From Aquilaria yunnanensis (Eukaryota > Streptophyta > Magnoliopsida > Malvales > Thymelaeaceae), in assembly GCA_039654915.1 (NCBI GenBank), contig CM077599.1, positions 7,442,501-7,506,500 of the forward strand: DNA of 64,000 nucleotides, in the 5' to 3' direction. Positions 24,501 through 35,916 of this stretch are shown in pieces. The first letter of the stretch is position 1; the number at the start of each line of letters is the position of its first letter. The notes beneath the pieces are model-generated. The model was given only the letters and a program-made list of their open reading frames with translations. It did no database searches and was not told the DNA's origin. Both the position numbers and the translations under genes were made by a program.

Positions 24501-24739
24501 TGTTTCCAACAGCAATTTTTTCAACGGCCTCATGTTGGAAATTTCTAACGGCAAACACATTGGGAACTAAAACTACATGGCCGTTGGAAACTTTCCAACT
24601 ACATGGCCATTGGAAACTAATGTTGACATAAATTTCCAACACGAAGGCCGATGAAAAATTATGTCCCCTTTCAAAAGGCCTTTAACGTTGGAAATTTTCA
24701 ATGGCTAAGCTATTGGAAAATCCATGTTTTTTAGTAGTG

Positions 24740-25479
24740 TAAGACTTTTGAAATTTAAGCTTAGTTTAAAAAATAGTATAATAAGAAAAACTAAACATTA
24801 GAATTTATTTTCTAAAACCTAAAGTTATAAAAAATGAAAATGAGAAAGTGTAATTCACCTAGAAAGAAAAAGAAAATGAGAAAGTGTAGTTGACCCAGAG
24901 TTTAAATTCGAACCATGTGATATATGCTCGTTCGTTTTGTTTTATTTTCTTAAAGTTCCTAACCCTAATTAGAAAAAAAAAAAAAAGAGCCCTTAACCCC
25001 CATGAAAATATAAATATTATTAAATAGATAATTTTAATTTTGAGTCTCAAGAGAAGATAAAAACTTAACTATTAAGGAGTTAAAATGTTGAGTCAGTTTA
25101 TGAGAATAAAATAGATAACGTGAAAGTCGAATGTCATTAAACGATAAAAATAAATTAAGGGCAAAGAAAAAAATTAATGTAAATTTAAGTTTTACTTCTA
25201 TTAGTTAAATACTCACTTCATCCCAAATTTGGTTGAAACATTTAGATTCAATACATAGATTGAGAAACAGAAAAATTATGTATATTATTTCCAATTTACT
25301 TGTCACTTAGCTTTCCTTCCTTTCTGCCTAGTGGCTGGATGTCTCAATCCATTTTCGTGAGGTTGAGGGATCGAAAGGCTAAACGAGTAATAGAGTAAAT
25401 AATTTACTAAACATGACACATAAATCAAGAAATTTGAAAAAATTGAATATTGAAAATGATAATTTTAGGGATAAATAAA
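24740..25479. other. AT-rich non-coding stretch
   Basis: No gene or complete element was recognised. GTATTTAACTAATAG-like AT-rich text dominates, and CTCACTTCATCCCAAATT near 25211 resembles a worn Stowaway end without a partner. Confidence 0.4.
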
Positions 25480-26362
25480 TGACTTATTCAAGTATGAAAA
25501 TGGTACAAAAAATTTACAATGTGCTAAAATAGTAAATTGTGAAAAAAATGAGATGGGTGCAATAGTTTATAACATTTTAGCATGAATTTAAAGTGCATTT
25601 TCCATGTTTAAATAAGTGATCAGATAAAATATTTAATCATGAAGGTTTTTAACATGTTAAGTAATTACAATTTTTAAATCCTAACAAAAATATTCCATTC
25701 AAATAAACAGTAAATGAATTAATTAAAATTTGTGTCTGTGGGCATGCATGTTTGGTATTAACATAATTTATGTGCATGTTTTGCTGTGAAAGGCAATTTT
25801 TATGGAAACTTTGAGCTTTTTTGCCATAAAAAGATCACTTAAGCGCATAAATAGTATGTAATCATTTCTTTTTGGGTTCTTTTTTGGCTTTAAGAGTCCT
25901 GATGCAAAAAAGTTCACTTAACTATACAAATAGCTCACTATTGTAGATCTTTTCCCTTTTAGAATCCTGGCACTGATATAATTCTAATTAAATCGGCAAC
26001 AACAAATTTAAGTGATCTTATTAAAAGAGCAAAATGCTTTATAGTTTAGGGGTAAAAAAGTTTATTAATATTTGATATCTTTGCAAAAAAGAAAAAAAGT
26101 GACTGTTTAAATGGAAGTTTTATGGGTAATATAGGAGAGTAACTTAACAAATATGAAAGTTATGCAAAGATTTGAAAGAAGCCAAAATAGTAAATTGTGC
26201 AGCAATATGAGATAGATAGAGTAGTTCATAAAAATTTAGCAAAATTTTACCTTGTTTGAATAAGTGATCAGATAAAATATTTAATTTTGAAGGTTTTGAA
26301 ATATTAATTGCACTTATATATTCTAATAAAAATGTTTCATTTAAGTTAAATAGTAAATAAAT

Positions 26363-28133
26363 GGCTTAAATACTATAAGGGTCTCTTAACATGACTTACT
26401 TGTATGAGTTAATCCCATAACTTGAACTCAGCTTGTGTTAGTCCTCTAACATTGTACTTAGACTATGTTGATCCTCTGACTTTGGGATTCCTCATGAGTT
26501 AGTCCAACTAACTCATGTGCTATAATGTCATCACCTTTTTTTGAACATTGTGCTATAATGTCATCACCTTTTTTTGAACATTTAGCAATCTTAGGGACTA
26601 AAATACATATAAAAAAAAAAAAGGAAACAGTATGGATTAGCAAACTATTTCACCCTTCAAAAGCAGAAAGATATTGAGATAAATTTAACTTTTGTCAAAT
26701 GCAAATTAAGTTTAAAAATCATAGTTAACAAATAATTTAATTTCCCTTAAAATTTTTGTTTATACTTTTTCTCTAAAAAGAATATCTACATAATGATAGG
26801 GTTTTTATTTTTTGGATAATTACAAATTGTCTTCTAAGGTTTAGATGAAATTACACTTTGTCCCCTTCTGTTTCAGAAAAATACGCTTTGCCTCTGCTTT
26901 TTAAAACAGTCTGAGAGTAACTTTTGAAATTATAATTTAAATATTATGGTAGTACTATACAGATTGAAAGTGTTTGGAGATGACAATGGTGTAATTTAAA
27001 TTAAGATTTCAGAAGTTGTTGTTGGATTGTATTAAAAAGGTAGGGGTAAAGTGCATATTTTTTAAACAAGAGAGGGTAAAATGTAATTTCACCTAAACAA
27101 CAAGGGGTAAATTGTAATTAGCACTTTATTTTTTTTCAAGAGGAAGTATTTGGGTTTTTATTTTAAAGTAGTTTACTACTAATTTATTATATCTTGATTA
27201 AATTCATAAGTTGATTACAATTTATTTCTTTTATGAATTTATATAAAATCATTAATTCTTAATTTATTTTTATGTTTTTTTTTACTTCCAAATAAACATG
27301 AGGATTTTATATTTTATATTATTATATGTATTATTAATTAAAAGTAATTATCTCATTGATATTCATACTACTCATTAGTTGCAAAAAAAACAAAAACAAA
27401 AAAAAAACTAGAAGGTTTCAACATTAAGTCCCATATAATTGGGAGTAATTATTTAATTCGTTAGATTTTTTTTCTTTCCATATTCACTTTTTAAATTTTC
27501 TGATTAATGATATATGTACTTAAAAAATCATTTGAAAAAAAAAAAACAAAAAGACAACCCAGGATGCTATATGTGTAAGCAAATAAATAACCATTCACTC
27601 CCTAATACAATCTTTCTCTCACTAATCAATAATAATATGTCCCCAAATATACAACGATAACAAAAAAAACCTAGAACACAATTCAAAACTCATATGTAGA
27701 ACTTATTAAATTAGAGAAAAAAAATTTCATTTCTTGATATCTAATTTATTCAACGCAAGTTACCAAAATTGACGGATCTGAATTCAAGATTGAGATAATT
27801 TTTGGAGGGTTCTAATCTTGGGACATTATTGGATTGAAATGGGAAGATCATTTTGTTGGGGAAGAGCTCATCTACGAGGAATGACTTTGATTTCTTTGTC
27901 TTGGGAAGGGTAAAATTATTTGTTAATCTATGATGTTTTCTTTACTACCTCTTTTAGTCCCCCAAGATTCCTTAATATCCAAAAAAGCTGACAACGTTAT
28001 GACACATTAAGTAACTGGACTAACTTGTGACAAATTGTAAAATTTGAGAGCTCACGAGGCCTGAGTTTGAGAAAAGAGACTAACTAACTTGTATGAGTTA
28101 GTCAAGTTAAGGGAATTTTGAGCTATTTAGGCC
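26363..28133. mobile_element. Non-autonomous MULE, 1.77 kb, with perfect 9-bp target duplication
   Basis: TAAATAAAT flanks it at 26354-26362 and 28134-28142. The terminus GGCTTAAATA on the left is matched by the reverse complement GGCCTAAATA on the right, followed inward on both sides by CTTAACATGACTTACT / CTTAACTTGACTAACT and TGAGTTAATCC-like phrases. The interior is AT-rich and carries a smaller Mutator-type MITE. No transposase was seen. The related tandem copy at 25711-25719 holds the single, unduplicated target TAAATGAAT. Confidence 0.9.
26814..27125. mobile_element. Mutator-type MITE nested in the MULE
   Basis: It is related to the element at 13252-13711: GGATAATTACAAATTGTC at the left, AATTGTAATTAGCACT at the right, with internal TTTGTCCCC and AGGGGTAAA words. 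The flanks carry TTATTTTTT at 26805-26813 and 27126-27134, a 9-bp duplication that is low in complexity and so weaker evidence. Length 312 bp. Confidence 0.7.
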
Positions 28134-28253
28134 TAAATAAATCGATTAAATTTTGCATTTAAGAGCCTGTTTGGCTGCAACATAACTTAATGCATGTTTG
28201 TTGCAAAATGTAAATTTAGTGGCAAACTTAAACCACAAAAATATCCCGTAGTC

Positions 28254-28274
28254 TTTTTTTTTTTTTTTTTTTTA
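28254..28274. repeat. Poly(T) run
   Basis: Twenty-one consecutive T, in the second part of the split tandem copy. The matching place in copy 1 (around 25866) has only short T runs. Confidence 0.9.
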
Positions 28275-28450
28275 CTTTAAGAGTCCTAATGCATAAAAAA
28301 AAATCACTTACCTCTTAAATATTAGCGCACTATTGTAGCTTTTTTTCCCCTGTTACAATAATATAAATTTAATTAAATAAACCAATAAATTTGGGTCTCA
28401 TTAAAAGAGTGAGATAGTTTAGATGGAATATAATTTTTATAAGGGTACAA

Positions 28451-30555
28451 AGTTGACTAACATACAAATCTTTACACTTTATATTATGTATGGATATGGA
28501 TAAAGGTAGATATATGGATAGATATATAAAATCTCTAGTCAATAAGAATAACAATATTATTGGTGGTTTGTTAATGTTCAGAGAGTTTTCTTTTGGTAAT
28601 GAAATTTTAAGAGCGATAAAAAATTTTGGGTATAGCCAAAATTTCCCCCCTATTTTTTAATAACAAAAAAACTCTTACTTTAGGTAAGTATACATCACTC
28701 GTAATAATTAAGATAAATTCTAACCCAGGGAAACTAAAAATTAAAAAAATTAAAACTTCCACATTTCATATATAAGAGTTCGATTATAAAGAAACTACTT
28801 GACTTTATTAAATTTTTTAAACCAAAATAGCTTATTATTGTTCAATCAGCACGTCGTTGCATTAATTAAACTTTGGAGCATATATGCTTAAGCATGTAAA
28901 GTTGAAGGGTTAATAAAGAGTTCTACCCATGCGAACACGTAAGGCAGTACTTTTTGCAATTTTTAAAACATAGACATATTGTCTCACGTTCACAGTACAC
29001 ACATAACATAATGAGATATCCAAATTGATTTATATCCAAATAGCAACACACTTCAAAATAATAGGTATCTAAAGAGTGGCTAAATTATGGTAAGTATCTT
29101 ATAAGATTTCATGTGACAGACGCTTTACCTATAGTTTTTTTAGAGGTTATTTTAACTTTTATGCTCTTGTGTTTATAAAGATTTTAAATATAAAAAAAAG
29201 ACACGTTAAGAAAGTAAAAAGTTAAAGTTAAGTTTTATTAAAAGATAAAATAAAATATCTTTAGGGTAAAACGCTCGTCTAACATTCCAGCATTATTATA
29301 TTTTATATATGCGTGTGTATGTAGGCAGTTTGCTAATGTCTTATCAAAACTCTTGCGCCCTTAAATTCTATCTTTATATCTCATGACCAATCACGACAAG
29401 TAATTACCATCAAATTACATGTATAATAATTTATTGGTCCACATCTGTGCTCAATTTATGGGCACGTCGAGAGCTATGAGAGAAGCAAAAGGAAGGGAGG
29501 AGGCTTAGGGTGAGCCTGTACAATATGATGCTATCCCTTGAAGAATAAGTAGCAAGACATTAAAGCATCCCAACTCTGGAAGCTTCGATTTGGAACCAAG
29601 GCTTCAATCGTGGTCTTTTTATTTTTCTTTTTCTAGGAATCGTGCGCTTTCTTAAACCACCATTTAGAATCATCTAATCTTTTTAACGTCTTATTTACTT
29701 TTGTTTGAATTGGTCGAGTCATTTACTTTTTTTTTTATTTGAATTTAACTTGAATATATTTTAAAACTATAAGTTTTCATTTGTTATATGCGAATATAAG
29801 TTTTATATTTATGTACCACAATGTTGAAGATTAAAGATTATAAATTAAAGAAATCTGTAAGTTCCACGGCAAACTCAACTCTCTTCCCAAACTTATTTTT
29901 TTGTGGCATCCCTCACTACCATCTCCCATTTTCAGCCAAATTTGGCCTTTGGTCTAGATCTGGCCAGTTTTTTTTTTTTATTTTTTTCATTATTTGACTT
30001 ACATTTTCTGACGTTATCTATTGAATTTTATGATGGATATAATCATTTTCAAATTTTTGTGTTTTAAAACAGTTTGAAACTTTCACAAGATAAATCTTCA
30101 ATTGAAGGTGGATAACGAATGGTCTAAGTTTTCTCTTGGATTCACTGAAATCTCGGTCCTAAAGTGTCATGATGTTTGACAATAAATATGGAGGCAATTG
30201 TATAGAATAACACCAGTCTTTATTTTTTTTTAGCTTTTATTGGTTGTTTTTTTATTTTCATAGACAATCTTATTTAGATCTTTCATGTTTAGTTGGTTCC
30301 AGTATTGCTTAGTTATTGTCATCTTGCCCTAGGCTTTGTTCTAGTTATTTGTAAATTCTGTACTCTATATTTATTCTGACATACCTGAAAGGTTCGACTT
30401 GACTTGATTATCTTCTATCATTTGGTGTTATTGGAACCAATAGCCTTTTTGTAGGCAGTTTTATGTTTCTATTGTTTCTTAGAGTTTTATGCAATCATTT
30501 GGTTGTAAGATATCGTTTGGCTCACTTTTAATTGAAATAAAACATCTTTTATAAT
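28451..30555. other. AT-rich non-coding stretch
   Basis: I see no gene, no RNA and no complete element. A less AT-rich patch at 29460-29620 has no recognisable coding frame. Confidence 0.5.

Positions 30556-30582
<27 letters not shown>
30556..30582. repeat. (CA)n microsatellite
   Basis: About 13 AC units. Confidence 0.95.
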
Positions 30583-30586
<4 letters not shown>

Positions 30587-31676
30587 AATTAATTACATTA
30601 AATAGTAGATAGGGAAAATCACAGAAACTTCACCAATGATTGACTTAACTTACAACTTATATGTCTCTATTTTAAAAAATCTACACTTTACTATGTGATT
30701 CCGTAAATGTCCGTTGAAACAACAAAATAGCATCCAACCTTTGCACTGGCTTTCTTCGCTTAGAAACCTTCACTTCTAATAAACTAGCCCTGTTCCTTAA
30801 CTTTCCCTCTATCTTTTGGAAACTCCACCAAAAGCTTTCTCTATCATCAGTTTGAAACAGCTTTCGGGACCAAATTTCAGTTAGTTCTAATCTTGATGAA
30901 GCCTAGTCATGTCACTGTTATAGTTAGATTTTTTTCCAAATTCAGTTTGTTTTATAATTTTTTTATAAGTCGAATCCCTTTCGCCATTTGCCAATTACTG
31001 CAGAATTCATAGAAATATCAAATAATCCTCGACAAAAAATCGCACAGGCAACTCACACTTGAAACAAGTTTATTGAAATAAAAATTAAACAACTCGTTCA
31101 CCCAAGCACCAGTTATCATCTTCCTCTAATAGTTTTTGTGCACCGTGAATGTTAAGCCAACTGTTATTTTCTTCAATTTTCAATCACCCGTTCATACTTC
31201 ACGGACCACCATCACCATCACTCAGATCAAATCGATTATGGATTTGTTACTACAAATCTGTCAAAAGAACAATTTCCTCTATTTGCACTAATTTCAACTA
31301 CTACTATGGGTCAACTTGCCTGAAGACGAAGAAGCTACGAAAGATGAGCTGGATAGCTTTCTTCGTTATTCCAAATCTCTCCCTATTGTGCTTATTCCTG
31401 TCCTCCTAATTTTGCTTTTTCTTTTTTTTATTCAATGTTTTAGGCTAGTTTGTTAAGATTACTACTAATGTTTGACAATATTTACTCCTAACATAGTGAT
31501 TATTTGTATAAATTACATACTTATTATTATTTAATGTTCAACACAAGTGCACATTTATTGAAATAATGCACTTTAAGAACCACAAAATTCTATTTTTTTT
31601 TTTGTAAAAAATAAGTCTTGTATTTATTTTTTTTCCCATTAGGTAGGCTAAAAGATTTATAGAACACTAATTACTA
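30583..31676. other. Non-coding stretch with a lone element end
   Basis: The text at 30611-30720 (CACAGAAACTTCACCAATGA, ACAACTTATATG, TTTTAAAAAATCTACACTTT) resembles the left end of the Mutator-type MITE family, but I found no right end. An 86-codon frame at 31149-31409 has no recognisable family. Confidence 0.35.
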
Positions 31677-31911
31677 CTCCCTCCGTCCCAAATTCTTTGC
31701 ACCATTCACGTTTTAGCAATTAACTTATGTTTTTTTATTTTAGACATTTTAGCATATAAATGAAAAAATTTTATGTGTGAATGATAAATCAAGACCTATA
31801 GTTTCTAAATATATATTTTTTAATTTTTTTCTAACAAACAATAATATAAAAAAATTTAAGTCAAACTAGCCCAAAAAGTCAAATGGATCAAAGAAATCGG
31901 GACGGAGGGAG
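31677..31911. mobile_element. Stowaway MITE (Tc1/mariner type), 235 bp
   Basis: TA target duplications stand at 31675-31676 and 31912-31913. The terminal repeats are CTCCCTCCGTCCC and, inverted, GGGACGGAGGGAG: a perfect 13-bp pair. The interior is AT-rich and non-coding. It is a better-kept relative of the copy at 24226-24448. Confidence 0.93.
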
Positions 31912-32116
31912 TACTTGGCTTGGTTCGTTTCTGTTTCGAGGATGGAGATATAATGTTGTATTTAATTAATATATAATTTACAGTATGTGTAGCTAAAAAT
32001 TTTATACCAGTATTTAACTAATATATAATTTATAGTATGAAAAAAAATATAGAATGTGTGGATTTCTTATATATGGTGAGAATTAATTTTCAAAGTAAAA
32101 TGAGATTAACTAAATA

Positions 32117-32473
32117 ACCCCTCTACCCCATAAAGGATAAAACATTTTTCTGAGCATGAAAATTAAAACGTATGTAGTTTATAATGTTTTTTTTTTCAAT
32201 TTTGACCATGAAACTAAAATTAAAATATATATATTTTTTTAATTTTTTGTAATGAGAGTTTAAATAATAATTTAAAAAAATATATTTTGTATAATGAGAG
32301 TTAAAATAAAGATTAGAAAAAAAAGATTTATTATTGGGTTTTGTGTAGTAGAAATTTAAATGAGAGTAGTAAAGTAAATTGGAAGTTAAAAACTTTCTAA
32401 AAAAGAAAATGTTTTAATCTTTTCGGGGTAGCAAAAAAATAAATATGTTTCATCCTTTTTGGGACATAGAGAG
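32117..32473. mobile_element. Stowaway-like MITE, about 357 bp
   Basis: The left end ACCCCTCTACCCCATAAAGG pairs with the reverse complement of the right end, CTCTCTATGTCCCAAAAAGG, and both have TA outside. Both ends continue with GGATAAAACAT / GGATGAAACAT. A second inverted word pair, CTACCCC with GGGGTAG, is nested near 32435. Confidence 0.55.
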
Positions 32474-32907
32474 TATATTTTTCCCTAAAAATGATATTTC
32501 TATATTTGAACTAATTGTAGAAATGAATAAGATGTTAAAAAATAAATATTAATATTAATCAAAAGCATAAAATTAGTATATAAACGTGGAAATATATTAT
32601 AGATTTATAGTTTATTGGTAAATTTATAAATATAAAAATTATTTAGAAATAAAAAATATTAAAAATATATTACATGTTTATATAAAATTGGATTGGAGTT
32701 AGCAAAAGATGAATCATGGAATTGATTCGCATGATGCGTAAACCTTAACCGTAACTAAGCATTCTAGCACACTACTAACAGACAAAATGCAGGGCCTACT
32801 ATTTGGGGGCCAAAGTGTGGGTTCTAGAAATAGAGGGATGCAAGTGGAACTTGGATCAAATCTCAAGACTCAAAGAAGGTTTTTGTAATTTTCCTGTAGT
32901 ATATGAT

Positions 32908-34126
32908 TAGGGATGACGAAACCTGGCCCGACTCAATAACCTAACTTAATCTATCTGAACCTAAACCTCACCTGACTTGATCTAAAAAAAGAGTCAGCGA
33001 CTTGAACTTGAGAAAATAAGAACATGAAATGACCCAAGTCTAAATTGACATGAATCCGAAATGATTCAAACTTGAAACTAACTTGATTCAAACTCGAGAT
33101 GACCTGATGACTAAACCTGATAAGACCTAATTTTAACCCTTATCCTTACCTTAAATCTTAACTTTCCTCTTTCATTATCTTCTATATTTAGTTAGTCTCA
33201 TATATAGAAGATTTTCATATTTAGTAACCTTTCATTTTTTTAGCATTTCTACACTAAGTAAGTCTTATATTTGAGGAAAAGACTTCCGTATTTAGTGATA
33301 AATTTCATATTTGGGTTTTTTTCAAAACAAATAACTTCTATATTAATAAGTTTAATGATCTTGGCAAGCAATTGTCAAAATTACACAATTTATTTCTAAA
33401 ATTCTAAGTATAATGCAATAAGATATCTAAATTTTGAAAATTTTAAATTCAACCACTTATAATAATGATAATAAGGATCCATAAACTTTTGAAATCTTTA
33501 CATTTTCACCCAAATTATTTTTTTGAAAATTTGCAATTTAGTAAGTAATAGACTAATAGTGAACTATAGTTATATTTTGTAGCACTTTCATAGCAAATTC
33601 ATCAGAATAGGACCATAGAAAAATTGTCACAGTATATGTCTAGGTGATAGCTAGGTGAGAGTTTTGTTGGCCTATGCAATAATAGCTGAAAGATATGAGT
33701 TTAGGAAAACAATTAGATATGAGTATTATAAAAAATGTTAAATAACCTAAATATGTAATAAACTAGATTGAATAAAATTTGTATGAATTTTTTAATTAAA
33801 CATACTAAGAAAAGAAAAATTAACTTAAATTCAATTGAACCAAAAAAATTGAATACTTTAATATAAATTTTAACAAAAATTGAATTGATTCAATCATTTC
33901 AGCTTGTATACTAGTGACCCAAAAGAATCCAAAGGTCAATCTGAATTTGGCCTGAAACCCTACTTGAAGTTATTTGAAACTAAAATTAACCCGACCTGCA
34001 TTAATCCCTAACCCAAATAGACCCGACCCAACCTAACTTAAACAAAAAATCATATTAACTTGATTAGACCCGAGCCCTAAATGGTCTAACCCAAAGCCGA
34101 CGTGACCTAGCCAATTACCATCTTGA
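32908..34126. mobile_element. Possible hAT-type non-autonomous element, 1.2 kb
   Basis: The ends TAGGGATGACGAAAC and CCAATTACCATCTTGA resemble hAT termini. Flanking 8-mers TATATGAT (32900-32907) and TATATGGT (34127-34134) agree at 7 of 8. Both ends are full of CCTGACC/ACCCGAC-type subterminal words, common in plant hAT relics. The terminal repeats themselves are weak (about half matching), and no transposase is visible. Confidence 0.45.
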
Positions 34127-34203
34127 TATATGGTCAACAAAATTGAGATAGATGTAGTTGTGACCACTTTGTTTTGTATCAATTTTAATATAGTATTGTG
34201 CTT

Positions 34204-34420
34204 TATTCTCATATAAAGTGAGTATTTGCTAAATTATCAATCTATTGAAACTTTACATTATAAGAAGTCTAAAAAGTAAATTTTTTTGTTGGTTAAGTTA
34301 AAAAATTAATAGAAAAATCCTTGCTTTTTACAAAAATACCTTAAAATTACTTTTTAGACTTCTTAAAGTGTAAAGTTTCAATAACTTGATAATTGGCAAA
34401 TAATTTTTGTATATAAGAAT
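34204..34420. mobile_element. Hairpin MITE with arms of about 76 bp
   Basis: The left arm (TATCAATCTATTGAAACTTT then ATAAGAAGTCTAAAAAGTAA) is mirrored by the right arm (TTACTTTTTAGACTTCTTAA then AAAGTTTCAATAACTTGATA). The loop is about 65 bp. It lies right of the hAT-like element. No coding content. Confidence 0.8.
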
Positions 34421-35916
34421 GATGCACAATAACGCATAAATTAATGTAAAAGGATCTGAAGCATAGTTATAAGTCTATAATATGTTTTAGTTACTTCATG
34501 TATATGGCCATAGAATTTGTGAATTACTATAATTTCTGTTTTCCTGTTTGTTGGGGTGGAAGAGTTTTTATATATCTAGTCTAAGCAGCTGTTCTCATGG
34601 TAACGATTCCGACCATAAGAAACACTATTACCTACTATTGTTTTAGGGCTAGGTTGCTCGAGAAGGCAAGAAAGAGAAGCATTTCATTTTCTTTTTTGGA
34701 GCATAAAGCATTTCATATTTTAAGTAAATGTGAATAATGTTATTAATACTAACATTAATAAAGCTTAAGGGCACAAAAACCCTCAACTCACTTGCTTAGA
34801 TAAAGTTGGGGGCTAACTCTGTTTCAGTTATCGTTTTCGAGGGCTTCTCTAAAACCTCTTGATAACAAGACATGATTTGTGGTGACCATCTCCTAATAAA
34901 ACTTATGGTGGGAATAAAAAAAACAAAAGAAAGAGAAAACAAAAATTAATAGTCCAAAAAATCAACATTATCACCATCATGTCACCATGCATCAAACGTT
35001 ACAAGTAAAACAAATATTTACTGTATTTGTCCTAAGTTCCCATCAAGACAGAAATTCGAGGAAGCAGTAATACTTTCCAAATTTTCATTGATCGAAATGG
35101 AAACCCTACCCCTAAGTTCAATTTAAAGCTGTATTCTTGTGTGTACCACACAAATGAGAGGCTTAGGTGGCCTCAAAAAGTGCCGTTTCTCCGGTTCATC
35201 AATCTCTAATACTTTGATTTGCTGCCAATCATTACCGCATCCGTTGCCCGCAAGTACAGGCTTTACCGTCGCTAAAATTTGGCGGTTGTTGTTACAACTC
35301 GTTAGTAATAATACCCCAATTTATGCGCAATTGATGATTAGTGCTTCAAAAACTTTTAGTCAGTGCCAAAACGAGTACGAATTAGTTAGCACACCTTTCC
35401 CCTGTATCTACTGAATTAGCACATCTACTATTTGGTATGGTACAGGATTTTCTGACTAAAATGTTGAAGAAGAATGAGGGAGAAGAGGGACAGAGTTAAA
35501 TGCAAAAGATGTAGAGCTTAACCCCACCGTCAGTGCCTAGATTGATTGCTTGGGATACACTCTGACTCTGGAAGTTGGATGCCTGGAAAAAGTTGCCGCT
35601 GCTCAAGCCAGAGTATGAGAAGAAAAACTTATACAACATATGCACACACTTTCTGGTAAACTGGAACCACGGATATAAAAAACAACCACAGATGTTGGAC
35701 TGATTTGGAATGACAACTTCTTGTTCAGAAGTACACCAAACTCAACGGGTCAAATTGCTGCCTTTTCACCGGAGCAATCTGAGTTCAAATCTCAACTCTC
35801 TCTCTAGTTGTGCTCCCTCAATACCAAAAAGCCAAAAAAGCATGCACTGAATGTCTAGTCTTCCAAGGTATGACAGTTTCAGACAAAACCCGTCAATGTG
35901 CCACAGTAGGTCTCCC
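34421..35916. other. 3' flank of the PPR gene
   Basis: No gene was recognised. Base composition becomes less AT-rich from about 35100, and the right end probably contains the PPR 3' untranslated region. A 91-codon frame at 35139-35414 resembles nothing that I know. Confidence 0.4.

Larger units (their letters stand above)
22770..24739. mobile_element. Non-autonomous CACTA (En/Spm-type) element, about 1.97 kb
   Basis: The right end reads TTTTTTAGTAGTG, the reverse complement of a CACTACTAAAAAA terminus; the left end is the decayed counterpart CACAACTAAAAAATAC. Next to both ends are many subterminal repeats on a TTTCCAACGGC/GCCGTTGGAAA theme in both orientations (22795-23060 and 24505-24710), as expected of CACTA elements. 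The flanking triplets TCA and TAA do not match. The interior has tandem CCAGATATAC phrases (23345-23575), a promoter-like stretch and a Stowaway MITE, and no transposase. Confidence 0.75.
25480..28450. repeat. Tandem duplication of a roughly 650-bp unit, second copy split by a MULE
   Basis: Copy 1 is about 25480-26125. Copy 2 is about 26126-26362 plus 28134-28450. Matching landmarks: AATAAGTGATCAGATAAAAT (25601 and 26261), ACAGTAAATGAATTAATTAA against TAGTAAATAAATCGATTAAA, ATGCATGTTTG, AAGAGTCCTGATGCA against AAGAGTCCTAATGCA, and CACTATTGTAG in both. No coding content is seen, so the parent sequence is unknown. Confidence 0.8.
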
